Source: DATFVA01 sp963771705 (GTDB taxonomy: Bacteria > Bacteroidota > Ignavibacteria > Ignavibacteriales > Ignavibacteriaceae). Taken from it: 64,000 nt of DNA. Location: contig CAVYUP010000001.1 in assembly GCA_963771705.1 (NCBI GenBank), positions 7,243 through 71,242 of the forward strand, written 5' to 3'. The position numbers were made by a program, and so were the translations under genes. The notes under the pieces were generated by a model, which was not told the origin of the DNA, did not search any database, and saw nothing but the letters and a program-made list of their open reading frames with translations. Shown here piece by piece: positions 25,198 through 34,951 of this stretch; positions within the stretch are counted from its first letter, which is position 1, and every line of letters starts with the position of its first letter.

Positions 25198-27069
25198 ATG
25201 CTTAACTTGTTATGGGTTATAGTCGCTTTACCGCTGCTCGGCTTTCTGCTGCTTGCTGTTTTCGGTAAGAAAATTGGAAAGACCGCGGCGGGGACCATCG
25301 GAGTAGGCTCTATCGGTCTTTCTGCTCTTATAACCATTTTAATAGGTATCTTTTATACAGCAGGCGCGGGTTCAGCCCCGGTTTATGTTCAGACTCTCTG
25401 GGAGTGGTTCGATGTTGCGGGATTCAACCCCTCCATTTCATTTCATCTCGATTCTCTATCAATGGTTTTCATCTTCGTTATAACCTTCGTAGGCTTTCTT
25501 ATCCATCTCTATTCGGCGGAATTCATGATAGATGATGAAGGATATTCGAGATTCTTTGCGTACATGAACCTTTTTATTGCGTCGATGCTCATCCTGGTTC
25601 TGGCCGATAACCTGCTTCTTCTTTATCTCGGATGGGAGGGAGTTGGATTATGCAGCTATCTGCTGATAGGATTCTGGTATAAAGATCCGGCAAATGGAGC
25701 AGCAGCTAGAAAAGCATTTATTGTTACAAGGATAGGGGATACTGCGATGGCGATAGGACTCTTCTACCTGGTAATGAATTTTAATACACTAAATATTAGT
25801 GATATTTTGTCAGCAGCTCAGCAGCAGTGGCCGTCGGGTTCGGTTATGGCCTTTACTGCTTCCATACTGCTTCTGGGTGGCGCACTCGGGAAATCAGCAC
25901 AGCTGCCTCTGCAGACCTGGCTTCCGGATGCGATGGCCGGACCTTCTCCTGTAAGCGCACTGATCCATGCGGCCACAATGGTTACTGCGGGTGTTTATCT
26001 GATCGCAAGAACTAATGTTTTATTTATTCTTTCTCCGCCTGTACAGACCATTGTTGCTGTAATTGGAACACTAACGCTTCTGCTGGCAGGGTTCAGCGCT
26101 CTTACTCAATATGATATCAAAAGAGTTCTGGCCTACTCAACTATAAGCCAGATTGGCTATATGTTCCTTGCCTTAGGTGTAGGTGCATGGTCGGCAGCAA
26201 TATTTCACTTCATGATCCATGCCTTCTTTAAGGCTCTTCTTTTCCTTGGTGCCGGAGCTGTTATATTGTCCCTCCATCATGAACACAACATGTTTAAGAT
26301 GGGAGGACTTCGAAAAGAAATGCCGGTAACCTTCTATACTTTCCTCATCGGATCGGCTTCTCTCGCCGCTCTGCCGCTGATTACAGCCGGTTTCTATAGT
26401 AAAGATGAGATTATCTGGTACAGCTGGTCGGCTTCCAACGGCAGTCCCTGGCTGTGGATAGGTGCGGTCGTCGGCGCTTTTATAACCGCCGTTTATACCT
26501 TCAGGATGGTCTTTATCACGTTTTATGGAAGAACTCAGATGAAGCCTGATAAAAAACTCAGCGGGTTTATTAAAATACCCCTCGTTGTTCTGGCTGTATT
26601 GTCCATAATAGGCGGGTTCTTACAAACCCCCTCAACACTGGGTGATGTAACAATCTTTTCAAATTTTGTAACGAAGACGCTTCCAGAAGTTGTTACTCAT
26701 TCTTCGGAAGGACTTGAAATACTATTCCAGGTGATTACCGCTCTGCTTGCCTTGTCAGGAATATTTATCGCGTATATCCTTTACGTAAAGAGGAGGCCTC
26801 AGGAACGGAACAAATCTTTTATTGCCGATTTTCTTTTCTCGGGATGGCGTTTTGATCAGATATATGACAGAGTTTTCGTTCGACCGGTTGTATGGATGGC
26901 TGAGATAGACAGGCATGACTTTATCGATTACTTCTATACGTTTATAGCCTGGTTAACTGGACTCGGGTATAAGATACTTTCGCTTACACAAACTGGTAAT
27001 CTTCGGTGGTATGCGGCAGGACTGGTAATTGGCGCAATTTTAACAATATCTATTGTTTTATTCTCATGA
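25198..27069 (+). CDS. nuoL: NADH-quinone oxidoreductase subunit L
   Basis: NuoL is the distal antiporter-like proton-pumping subunit with the long lateral helix. The 623-residue protein shows YLGWEGVGLCSYLLIGFW (pump glutamate), LPLQTWLPDAMAGPSPVSAL and RVLAYSTISQIGYM, plus the C-terminal lateral-helix region. It overlaps nuoM by four bases (ATGA). Confidence 0.97.
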   Translation: MLNLLWVIVALPLLGFLLLAVFGKKIGKTAAGTIGVGSIGLSALITILIGIFYTAGAGSAPVYVQTLWEWFDVAGFNPSISFHLDSLSMVFIFVITFVGFLIHLYSAEFMIDDEGYSRFFAYMNLFIASMLILVLADNLLLLYLGWEGVGLCSYLLIGFWYKDPANGAAARKAFIVTRIGDTAMAIGLFYLVMNFNTLNISDILSAAQQQWPSGSVMAFTASILLLGGALGKSAQLPLQTWLPDAMAGPSPVSALIHAATMVTAGVYLIARTNVLFILSPPVQTIVAVIGTLTLLLAGFSALTQYDIKRVLAYSTISQIGYMFLALGVGAWSAAIFHFMIHAFFKALLFLGAGAVILSLHHEHNMFKMGGLRKEMPVTFYTFLIGSASLAALPLITAGFYSKDEIIWYSWSASNGSPWLWIGAVVGAFITAVYTFRMVFITFYGRTQMKPDKKLSGFIKIPLVVLAVLSIIGGFLQTPSTLGDVTIFSNFVTKTLPEVVTHSSEGLEILFQVITALLALSGIFIAYILYVKRRPQERNKSFIADFLFSGWRFDQIYDRVFVRPVVWMAEIDRHDFIDYFYTFIAWLTGLGYKILSLTQTGNLRWYAAGLVIGAILTISIVLFS

Positions 27070-28634
27070 TACTCGTTTACATCATAATAATTTTATTTGC
27101 GGGAGGACTCCTTGCCTGGCTTATTTCTAATATAAGTAAAACAGCATCGAGATGGGTATCCCTTCTGTTTCTATCCGCGTCTTTGGTTCTAGCGGTATAT
27201 CTCTGGCTCTCGGGCGGAGCTTCAACAAATATTAGCACCGGCGATAAATGGATCACAGAAGTGCAGTGGAAATGGATTCCCCAGTTCGGCATTAGTCTCC
27301 ACTTTGCCGCTGATGGGTTAAGTATACTTCTTGTTCTCCTTACACTCTTTCTCGGCATCATCTCGGTCCTTATTTCATGGAAGAGCATAACAAAAAGTGT
27401 GGGTTTCTATCACTTCAACCTTCTGTGGATTCTTGCCGGGATCACGGGAGTCTTTACTTCGCTCGATCTCTTTCTCTTTTATTCATTCTGGGAAGTAATG
27501 CTCATCCCTATGTATTTTCTTATCGGGATATGGGGACATGAAAACAGGATCTATGCATCTTTTAAGTTTTTCCTTTTTACACAGGCAAGCGGACTCCTTA
27601 TGTTCGTGGCCATACTCGCCCTCTATTTTATCCATGGTCATAATACAGGTACATATACATTCGATTACACGGAATTACTTGGTACTCAGCTTTCGCCTGT
27701 AGCGGGGATGTGGATTATGCTCGGATTCCTCATTGCCTTTGTTGTAAAACTCCCTGCGTTTCCATTCCACAGCTGGCTGCCGGATGCTCATACGGAAGCC
27801 CCGACAGCAGGAAGCGTAATACTTGCGGGACTCCTTCTAAAAACTGGCGCTTATGGAATACTCCGTTTTGTTATCCCCTTCTTTCCTGATGCAAGCAGGG
27901 CATTCGCGCCGGTTGCCGTCATTCTTGGTGTAGTAGGAATATTATATGGTGCAAAGCTCGCCTTTGCGCAGAATGATTTTAAGCGGCTTGTCGCCTATAC
28001 AAGCGTTAGTCATATGGGCTTTGTCCTCCTGGGAGCTTTTTCATTTAACCAGCTCGCTCTTCAGGGAGTGGTGCTTCAGATGCTCACCCACGGGATCAGT
28101 ACAGGCGCCTTATTTATTTTGGTCGGAGCCATACAGGATCGTACTCATACCAGAGACCTGAACAGACTTGGAGGCTTGTGGGACCAGGTACCCAGAATGG
28201 GAGGTATTGGGTTGTTATTCTCAATGGCGTCACTTGGTCTCCCTGCGCTTGGCAATTTCGTAGCGGAGTTTTTAATACTTGCCGGTTCATTCCAGGCATC
28301 TGTATTCTGGACTATCATTGCAGCTCTTGGTCTTGTGGCTTCTACTCTTTATTCATTAAGAATTATGCAGAAAGTATTTTTTGGGAAAAAAGAAGAAGAA
28401 TGGAAGATATCTGATTTTGATGCAAGGGAGATTCTGGTGATGGCCAGTCTTATCATCGCAATTGTCTGGATTGGAATTTATCCCGGTTCATTTCTGAATA
28501 CATCAAAAACTTCAATTGAGAGAATTCTTAATCAGAGCCGGCAGACTCAAACATATGAGGTCCTCAACGAGAGCAATAATAAAATAGGGGAGTTGCAGCT
28601 TTTTAAGAGTAAAGAACAGGTTGAACCACGATGA
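27066..28634 (+). CDS. nuoM: NADH-quinone oxidoreductase subunit M
   Basis: NuoM is an antiporter-like proton-pumping subunit. The start at ATG 27066 overlaps nuoL by four bases and gives 522 residues; an upstream start at 27006 lies well inside nuoL and adds a non-hydrophobic leader. Conserved FWEVMLIPMYFLIGIWG (pump glutamate), VKLPAFPFHSWLPDAHTEAP and RLVAYTSVSHMGFV are present. It overlaps nuoN by four bases. Confidence 0.97.
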   Translation: MILVYIIIILFAGGLLAWLISNISKTASRWVSLLFLSASLVLAVYLWLSGGASTNISTGDKWITEVQWKWIPQFGISLHFAADGLSILLVLLTLFLGIISVLISWKSITKSVGFYHFNLLWILAGITGVFTSLDLFLFYSFWEVMLIPMYFLIGIWGHENRIYASFKFFLFTQASGLLMFVAILALYFIHGHNTGTYTFDYTELLGTQLSPVAGMWIMLGFLIAFVVKLPAFPFHSWLPDAHTEAPTAGSVILAGLLLKTGAYGILRFVIPFFPDASRAFAPVAVILGVVGILYGAKLAFAQNDFKRLVAYTSVSHMGFVLLGAFSFNQLALQGVVLQMLTHGISTGALFILVGAIQDRTHTRDLNRLGGLWDQVPRMGGIGLLFSMASLGLPALGNFVAEFLILAGSFQASVFWTIIAALGLVASTLYSLRIMQKVFFGKKEEEWKISDFDAREILVMASLIIAIVWIGIYPGSFLNTSKTSIERILNQSRQTQTYEVLNESNNKIGELQLFKSKEQVEPR

Positions 28635-30067
28635 ATGCACAGGATTTTTATGTACTCATTCCGCTAATGATAATCGCGCTTGTACCCATCGTTATCATGT
28701 TTACCATCGCGATTAAGCGATACCATGCAGTGGTTAATGCGTTTTCGCTCCTGGCTTTAATTGCTGCCTTCATCTCGCTCTTTTACATTACATCATATAT
28801 GCCCCGTCAGGTTACTCCGCTGATTATTGTCGATAACTATACCCTGTTCTATTGGGGATTGATATTTGCAGCTTCCTTTTTTGTTGTCCTGCTTTCATAT
28901 AAATATTTAAAGGATAAGGATATTAACAGTGAAGAATATTATATACTGCTCTTCAATGCTGTGCTGGGATCTTCCGTAATAGCTGCCAGCAATCACTTTA
29001 TATCTTTTTTCCTTGGACTGGAATTACTTAGTGTTTCTTTATATGTATTAATAGCTTATCCGAAGTTCAGCGAGAAACCTCTCGAGGCAGGCATCAAATA
29101 TTTAATACTTGCTGCTGCATCCTCGGCATTTTTGCTTTATGGAATGGCACTGGTTTATGTAGATACAGGCTCAATGTTTTTCCCGGATATAGTCAAAACT
29201 TTGATATCAGGAATAGCAGTATCACCCTTTGCTGTTTTCGGCTTCGCCATAATGATAATCGGAATTGGTTTCAAACTTGCGGTTGTTCCTTTCCACTTTT
29301 GGACTCCCGATGTCTACCAGGGAGCCCCCGCTCCGGTAACTGGGTTCATCGCCACCGTATCAAAGGGAGGCGTCTTTGCTTTCCTCTTAAGGCTTTTCTA
29401 TGAACTTAACCTGTATAGTTTTAAACCCTTGGTTACCATTTTTATAGTCATCTCAATTGCGTCTATGTTTACCGGGAACCTGCTGGCATTAAGACAGCGC
29501 AATGTGAAGAGGATCCTCGCGTATTCATCTATCGCTCACCTTGGCTACCTACTTGTAGCCTTCCTCGCGGCTGGGGAAATGGGAGTTAATGCGGCAACCT
29601 TCTACCTGGTAGCCTATTTTATTACAACCCTTGGTGCTTTCGGAATAGTTACTATATTATCAACAAAAGAAAGGGAAGCAGGGGACATTGACGATTACAA
29701 CGGGTTATATCAAACCAAACCGCTTACTGCTGCTGTTTTTACTGCGATGCTTTTTTCACTTGCAGGAATACCTTTAACTGCAGGCTTTATCGGGAAATAC
29801 TATATCCTTCTTTCCGGGGTGAATATGGGTATGTGGCTGCTGGTAATAAGTCTGATTATAAATAGTGTGATAGGTCTCTTTTATTACCTAAGGATAATAG
29901 CTGCGATGTACACAAAACCCGATACATCAGAAGAACACTCATTCCCCGGTTTTACCCTGGGCAGCGGATTTGCGCTTGGAGTTTTAACAATACTGCTTGT
30001 CTGGTTTGGAGTAGCACCTTCAGGAATTCTCACTTTAATTAAATCACTTGTTGCCGGTTTAACTTGA
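28631..30067 (+). CDS. nuoN: NADH-quinone oxidoreductase subunit N
   Basis: This third antiporter-like subunit, of 478 residues, has FFLGLELLSVSLYVL, VPFHFWTPDVYQGAPAPVTG and RILAYSSIAHLGYL. It is the last complex I gene in the operon. Just after the stop, TCAAAATT and AATTTTGA (30068-30089) form a perfect 8-bp inverted repeat without a T-run, so termination there is uncertain and read-through into the next gene is possible. Confidence 0.97.
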   Translation: MNAQDFYVLIPLMIIALVPIVIMFTIAIKRYHAVVNAFSLLALIAAFISLFYITSYMPRQVTPLIIVDNYTLFYWGLIFAASFFVVLLSYKYLKDKDINSEEYYILLFNAVLGSSVIAASNHFISFFLGLELLSVSLYVLIAYPKFSEKPLEAGIKYLILAAASSAFLLYGMALVYVDTGSMFFPDIVKTLISGIAVSPFAVFGFAIMIIGIGFKLAVVPFHFWTPDVYQGAPAPVTGFIATVSKGGVFAFLLRLFYELNLYSFKPLVTIFIVISIASMFTGNLLALRQRNVKRILAYSSIAHLGYLLVAFLAAGEMGVNAATFYLVAYFITTLGAFGIVTILSTKEREAGDIDDYNGLYQTKPLTAAVFTAMLFSLAGIPLTAGFIGKYYILLSGVNMGMWLLVISLIINSVIGLFYYLRIIAAMYTKPDTSEEHSFPGFTLGSGFALGVLTILLVWFGVAPSGILTLIKSLVAGLT

Positions 30068-30091
30068 TCAAAATTTAGAATAATTTTGAGT

Positions 30092-30658
30092 ATGCAGAAA
30101 TTTCCTGGTTATTTAGTTTTATCTGTTTCAATTTTAATTACAATGTTCTCAACTATAATTACTTTTCCTCAACAGGAAAAGGGGGAGTATGATATGGAAA
30201 TAGAAATACAATCGCGTTCGTTCGGTGAAGGAGAAAGCATTCCGTCAAAGTTTACCTGCGACGGGGCAAACGTTTCTCCGCAGTTAAGCTGGAACTGCAG
30301 TGTTGAGGGAGTAAAGACATTCGTACTTATTATTGAGGATCCGGATGCTCCGGGAGGAAACTTCACCCACTGGGTTGTTTATAATATTCCTGCTAATGTA
30401 AACTCATTGATGGAAAATTCTACTCCGACAAAAAATGTACGGGATGAAATCCTTATGGGAACTAATGATTTCGGCAGAATAGGGTACGGAGGTCCATGCC
30501 CGCCGTCAGGAACCCATAGGTATTATTTCAGATTGTACGGTTTAAATACCGCGGTACACCTTGATTCCGGGGCGACCAAAAGAGAAGTATTGAAAAAGAT
30601 GGAAGGTCACATTATTGCCCGCGGAGAACTTATGGGCACGTATGAGAGAAAAAAGTGA
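30092..30658 (+). CDS. Exported YbhB/YbcL (PEBP/Raf-kinase-inhibitor-like) protein
   Basis: The 188-residue product has an N-terminal hydrophobic export signal (about residues 1-25) and then the full PEBP fold. Visible marks are FTCDGANVSPQLSW, LIIEDPDAPGGNFTHWVVYNIP, YGGPCPPSGTHRYYFRLYGL and the C-terminal helix. PEBP proteins bind phosphate- or phospholipid-like ligands; bacterial members have no settled function. ATG 30092 is preferred; a TTG six bases upstream would add two residues. No strong ribosome site is seen. It lies 24 bases after nuoN. Confidence 0.88.
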   Translation: MQKFPGYLVLSVSILITMFSTIITFPQQEKGEYDMEIEIQSRSFGEGESIPSKFTCDGANVSPQLSWNCSVEGVKTFVLIIEDPDAPGGNFTHWVVYNIPANVNSLMENSTPTKNVRDEILMGTNDFGRIGYGGPCPPSGTHRYYFRLYGLNTAVHLDSGATKREVLKKMEGHIIARGELMGTYERKK

Positions 30659-30673
30659 CCTAAAAATTTAATT

Positions 30674-31144
30674 TTATACCGATTCAACTTTACGGGAATC
30701 CTCATGAATTTCCGGAGTGCTTTTTATGTACTGAACCAGCTGGCTTATTACGAATTCTTTTTCATCTATCACGGCTTTTACTACATCCCCTATGGAAATA
30801 ACTCCCATTAATTTGTCGTTCTCAAATACCGGAAGGTGACGAATTCTTTTTTCTATCATCAGCACCATGCATTCTTCAACCAGCCTGTCAGAATCAACAT
30901 AGATTACTTTCTCAGACATAATATCACCAACAACAGCGTCTCTGGATGACTTGCCCTCCAGAGCTACCTTCCTGGCATAATCCCTCTCTGACATTATACC
31001 TACGATATTTCCTTTCTCCATTACCAGAACCGCACCGATTTTTTTCGCCGCCATCAGCTTCAATGCATTAAAAATTGTGTCGTCAGGAGATACCGAATAG
31101 ATCTCATAACCCTTGCCCGATAAAATTTCTCTAACTGTCCTCAT
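30674..31144 (-). CDS. CBS-domain pair protein
   Basis: The 156-residue soluble protein consists almost only of two CBS domains (about residues 8-65 and 75-130), each with the GIMSERDYA or GVISIGDVV end typical of the fold. The pair forms a Bateman module that binds adenine nucleotides or similar ligands. Such stand-alone proteins are usually sensors of energy or redox state. No partner is obvious; the convergent neighbour is a PEBP-family gene. Confidence 0.88.
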   Translation of the reverse strand: MRTVREILSGKGYEIYSVSPDDTIFNALKLMAAKKIGAVLVMEKGNIVGIMSERDYARKVALEGKSSRDAVVGDIMSEKVIYVDSDRLVEECMVLMIEKRIRHLPVFENDKLMGVISIGDVVKAVIDEKEFVISQLVQYIKSTPEIHEDSRKVESV

Positions 31145-31669
31145 AAGATAGTCCTTTCTCGTTTGGTTAATGACGGGAAGCTTATCAGATAATAGATAAA
31201 AATCTTTAAAGAAGCACTATTAATTTAATGGGATGTAAATATTTACCTGTTCTTATGATATGACTCAATATTGCCAGATGGTCCGATAGAATGCCGTAAT
31301 TTGTAAATAATGACAGGTTATCCATCCTGATAAGCTGAACCTCACATATTAAGTGAGTCAATCGTACAGAACGGGACAAAGCCGAAGCGTTTCCGAATAT
31401 GGGAAGCATTTATTTAGAGACGGCTCAAAGACGGTTCATCACGTTTTTTTAGAATTTTTCGATGAAATGTTAAACAGTTCTTGGTGGGTAAATCAACAGT
31501 ACAAATAAAAGTATCATCTCTGGATAACAAATGAAAGTTAATAAAAAATATGAATATGTGTATACAGGGATGAAATTTCTTTTTGCGAAGCGCTTCGTTA
31601 ATGCAATTTCTCTCGCTTTTTAGTTATTTTTTGAATTAAATACTTCCAAATTATTTTAACGGAAGAAAA
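31145..31669. other. 525-base intergenic region between the CBS gene and the GH31 gene
   Basis: No gene is supported here. Open frames on the minus strand (for example 31206-31409) lack ribosome sites and recognisable sequence. It contains a CTCAC/GTGAG inverted repeat at 31341-31357 and, closer to the GH31 gene, a strong palindrome listed separately. It must hold the divergent promoters of both flanking genes. Confidence 0.6.
31585..31598. promoter_or_regulatory. LacI-family-type operator palindrome upstream of the GH31 gene
   Basis: GCGAAGCGCTTCGT is centred on a perfect 12-bp palindrome, CGAAGCGCTTCG, 72 bases before the GH31 start codon. The core AAGCGCTT is the shape of operators bound by LacI/GalR-family sugar repressors. 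The location upstream of a sugar-releasing hydrolase fits catabolic control. No LacI-type gene is in the window. Confidence 0.55.
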
Positions 31670-34159
31670 ATGTTCAGAAAATTATTTTTAATCGTATTTA
31701 TGGCAGCATTATTAAAAAATACATACGCCGATTTTCAGTTTGCCGGGGATGTTGTTTCGGCTGATAAAAATGAAAACGGAGTTGAGTTTAAACTCACTAA
31801 TGCCTTATTCAACATTTATGTGGTTAATAACAATATTGTCCGCTTCAGGTTTACAAACAAAAATGAATTTTCCAGAGCACCCTCGTATGCGGTTATAAAT
31901 TCTTCCTCAGGCGCATTTTCCTTCAGAGATGATTCGGAATATTATGAAATCGCCACAAAGGAAATGATTGTGAGGGTGGCAAAATCCCCATGCAGGGTAA
32001 GTATCTATGATATGGATATGAACCTGCTGAATGAAGATGAAAAAAGCTTCGGGATGGCTTTTGATGCTGATGAAGTACGCTGCTTTAAAAATTTATTTAA
32101 AGATGAATTGTTTTACGGACTCGGAGAAAAAACAGGCAGCTTGAAAAAAAACGGCCAGCAGTTGACTATGTGGAATTCCGATACCCCCGATTACACTGAC
32201 AAACAGGATCCGCTGTATCAGTCGATACCCTTCTTTATAGGAATCAGGGACCATAAAGCTTATGGAATATTTTTCGACAACACATACCGCTCATATTTTA
32301 ATATGGGTGCTAGCAATAACCGGTTTTATTGGTTCGGCGCTGAGAAGGGTGAACTGGATTATTATTTCATTAAGGGACCTGAAATCAAAAAGGTTATTTC
32401 TCTTTATACAATGATTACGGGTAGAATGGAAATGCCTCCAATGTGGTCGCTTGGTTACCAGCAGAGTAAGTGGAGCTATTACCCTGAATCGACTGTTAAA
32501 ACCCTTGCTCAGACATTCCGCGATAAAAATATCCCCTGCGATGTAATTTATCTCGATATACATTATATGAACGGATACAGGGTGTTTACGTGGGATAATA
32601 ACAGATTCCCGGATCCTGTGCGTATGCTTAAAGAATTGGCACAACAGGGGTTTAAGGTCATCACCATAGTAGATCCCGGCGTTAAAGCGGATACTAGTGG
32701 TTACAAAATTGCACAGGAAGGATTAAAAGAGGACCTTTTTGCAAAATATCCTGACGGGGTTGTTTATCAGGGAGAGGTTTGGCCGGGATGGGCCTATTTT
32801 CCTGACTTCACAAAAAAGGAAACCCGCGAATGGTGGGGAAAGAAAAATGCGGAGCTTCTAAAGCAGGGTGTTGCAGGGATATGGAACGATATGAACGAAC
32901 CGTCTGCATGGGGACAGGCAATACCGGATATTATTCAGTTTGATGACAATGGTTATGGGGCTTCTTATAAAAAGATCCATAATGTCTACGCTCTTGAGAT
33001 GGCCAAGGCTACTTTTGAAGGGATTAAGAGTAATGTTCCGGGTAAACGTCCTTTTATTCTTACACGGGCGGGCTTTTCGGGAATACAAAGGTATGCAGCT
33101 GTATGGACCGGCGACAATGCCGCGAGCGAGGTGCATCTTAAACTCGCCTGCACCATGGTCCAGGGTTTAAGTCTTAGCGGTGTCCCTTTCTGCGGCAGCG
33201 ATGTAGGAGGATTCTTTGGATCTCCTTCTCAAAGATTATATACAAGATGGATGGAACTTGGTGCGTTTACTCCTTTTTATCGGGGCCATACGATAATTAA
33301 CACCCGCGACCAGGAACCCTGGGCATTCGGTGAAGAGGTTGAAGGATGGGTAAAGAAAATTATGGACCTTCGTTATGAATTGCTCCCATTCTTCTACACT
33401 GAATTTTATACCGCTCATAAAACCGGTATCCCCATTGTCCGCTCTATGTTCCTGAATTACCAGGAAGATGATGAGTGCTATTCTGATGAAGCTCAGTATC
33501 AGTATATGATAGGTGATAATCTTCTGGTTGCCCCGGTGGTATCAGAGTTTGAGAATTCAAAAAAGCTTTACCTCCCGGAAGGGAAGTGGCTCGGATGGTG
33601 GGATAGTAAAGTTTACGATGGTGGTCAGTGGATTTTGGTGGAGGCGCCCATAGATATGATACCTCTTTTTATAAGGGAAGGCGGAATTATTCCGATGCGT
33701 GAAAAACAGGAATATACAGGTCAGCATGGAGATGATGTTAGTTTCCTGAAACTCAAAATTTTCCCTGGACCGGAATCCAACTCTCAATTGTACCAGGATG
33801 ACGGAAAAACGTTGAAATACCAGGATGGTGATTACCTGGTAACTGACATTTCAGTTAAAAATGATAATGGACTTGATATAAACCTTGTTAAGAAAGAAGG
33901 TGATTATACTCCGCAAATAGTATCATACACTTTCGAGATTTTCAGAACTGACCCCATTAAAAACATAGCTGTGAATGGAAGCCAGCTCAAACCGTTCCCG
34001 CAAAAAGATTACGGTACAAGAAATGAATCAGGATATTTATTTGATTCAGAGAAAAACCTGCTTGTAATCAAATATGTCTCCGAAGGAAATGGTACCGGCA
34101 GTGATCCGGTTGTCCTCAACTACAAATACAGTCCTAAGATCGAAATCAAGGTTGAATAA
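31670..34159 (+). CDS. Glycoside hydrolase family 31 alpha-glucosidase, exported
   Basis: The 829-residue protein starts with a signal peptide (about residues 1-20). An N-terminal beta-sandwich is followed by the (beta/alpha)8 barrel. The nucleophile aspartate is D407 in GIWNDMNEPSAW and the acid/base is D482 in VWTGDNAAS, both in the canonical GH31 context. LARAGFSG-type (LTRAGFSGIQRY) and GSDVGGFFG segments and a C-terminal beta region follow. Family members hydrolyse alpha-glucosides such as maltose, isomaltose or oligosaccharides. Exact specificity cannot be read. It is single, with a sugar-operator-like palindrome upstream. Confidence 0.93.
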   Translation: MFRKLFLIVFMAALLKNTYADFQFAGDVVSADKNENGVEFKLTNALFNIYVVNNNIVRFRFTNKNEFSRAPSYAVINSSSGAFSFRDDSEYYEIATKEMIVRVAKSPCRVSIYDMDMNLLNEDEKSFGMAFDADEVRCFKNLFKDELFYGLGEKTGSLKKNGQQLTMWNSDTPDYTDKQDPLYQSIPFFIGIRDHKAYGIFFDNTYRSYFNMGASNNRFYWFGAEKGELDYYFIKGPEIKKVISLYTMITGRMEMPPMWSLGYQQSKWSYYPESTVKTLAQTFRDKNIPCDVIYLDIHYMNGYRVFTWDNNRFPDPVRMLKELAQQGFKVITIVDPGVKADTSGYKIAQEGLKEDLFAKYPDGVVYQGEVWPGWAYFPDFTKKETREWWGKKNAELLKQGVAGIWNDMNEPSAWGQAIPDIIQFDDNGYGASYKKIHNVYALEMAKATFEGIKSNVPGKRPFILTRAGFSGIQRYAAVWTGDNAASEVHLKLACTMVQGLSLSGVPFCGSDVGGFFGSPSQRLYTRWMELGAFTPFYRGHTIINTRDQEPWAFGEEVEGWVKKIMDLRYELLPFFYTEFYTAHKTGIPIVRSMFLNYQEDDECYSDEAQYQYMIGDNLLVAPVVSEFENSKKLYLPEGKWLGWWDSKVYDGGQWILVEAPIDMIPLFIREGGIIPMREKQEYTGQHGDDVSFLKLKIFPGPESNSQLYQDDGKTLKYQDGDYLVTDISVKNDNGLDINLVKKEGDYTPQIVSYTFEIFRTDPIKNIAVNGSQLKPFPQKDYGTRNESGYLFDSEKNLLVIKYVSEGNGTGSDPVVLNYKYSPKIEIKVE

Positions 34160-34537
34160 TCAGCCTACCGTTTTTGGTTTTTTCATCCACTGGTCGCAGT
34201 AGCCGTTGGGGTTAATCGGACCTTTAACCAGCTCGCATGTTCCACAGGGACCATTACCCGTAGGAGGTCTCCAGTGAAGGCAGTTGCTGCAGTATTCATC
34301 CTGGTTCGGTGTCTGCCCGGTATAGTTATATTGCTTCCGTGTGGAAAGCTCCGCGTCTGAAAGATTGCTTACATCGCTGCATGGGTCGTTAGCATTGGAT
34401 TGTTCCCCCGCATTTTCATTTTCGGCAGGTTTTTTTTCTCCTCCTCCGCAGGCTGCTAGTAAAGTGCTTCCTCCAAGCAGTACAGTACCTGAAAAGAAAA
34501 TGTTTTTGAGGAATGTTTTACGTGTAAGTTTATTCAT
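34160..34537 (-). CDS. High-potential iron-sulfur protein (HiPIP)-like lipoprotein
   Basis: The 125-residue product has a twin-arginine-like leader (TRKTFLKN, then a hydrophobic stretch) ending in a lipobox (LLAAC). The C-terminal ~50 residues hold four cysteines in the HiPIP pattern: CSNCLHW, then CGTCELVKGPINPNGYC followed by DQW. HiPIPs carry one [4Fe-4S] cluster and shuttle electrons in the periplasm. The middle is low-complexity and probably a tether. Tat export would fit a cofactor loaded in the cytoplasm. It is convergent with the GH31 gene, with no gap. Confidence 0.82.
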   Translation of the reverse strand: MNKLTRKTFLKNIFFSGTVLLGGSTLLAACGGGEKKPAENENAGEQSNANDPCSDVSNLSDAELSTRKQYNYTGQTPNQDEYCSNCLHWRPPTGNGPCGTCELVKGPINPNGYCDQWMKKPKTVG

Positions 34538-34758
34538 GGTTACCTCGGGTTTTATTAAAACAATAAACTTCAGTTAGGAATTGAATTGAGATTATGGATC
34601 CCGAAACAAGCCTGATAGCCGCCAGGCCGGATTCATTATAAAAGATTAAACAAAAATATTTAATCAGGAACGCATAAATATTGAGATATTTCACAGAATA
34701 AACACAAATAAAATAAAAATCGGGGTGTGTTCTGATTTTTAATTATTCATTAAAATAT

Positions 34759-34766
34759 TATCTTTG
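34759..34766 (+). promoter_or_regulatory. Possible Bacteroidota-type -7 element for tRNA-Ser
   Basis: TATCTTTG fits the TAnnTTTG consensus described for Bacteroidota housekeeping promoters and lies 28 bases before the tRNA. A matching TTTG/TTG -33 element at the usual distance is not clear. Confidence 0.3.
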
Positions 34767-34793
34767 TGATCTAAAATTTATGAATTCAGCTAT

Positions 34794-34882
34794 GGAGAGG
34801 TGGGTGAGTGGCTGAAACCAACGGTTTGCTAAACCGTCATACTGGGAAACTGGTATCGCGGGTTCGAATCCCGCCCTCTCCG
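34794..34882 (+). tRNA. tRNA-Ser (anticodon GCU)
   Basis: The 7-bp acceptor GGAGAGG pairs with CCTCTCC, followed by discriminator G. The anticodon stem CGGTTT-GCT-AAACCG places GCT as anticodon (reads AGC/AGU). A long variable arm (ACTGGGAAACTGGT) and the T-arm CGGGTTCGAATCCCG are class-II features expected of tRNA-Ser. CCA is not encoded. The flanks (34538-34793) hold no other gene. Confidence 0.97.
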
Positions 34883-34951
34883 CTCTTTTTTGCCCCTTTA
34901 CATGTATAATATTTATGGCATAATAAAATGTGCCATTTTTTTTTGCAGCAC

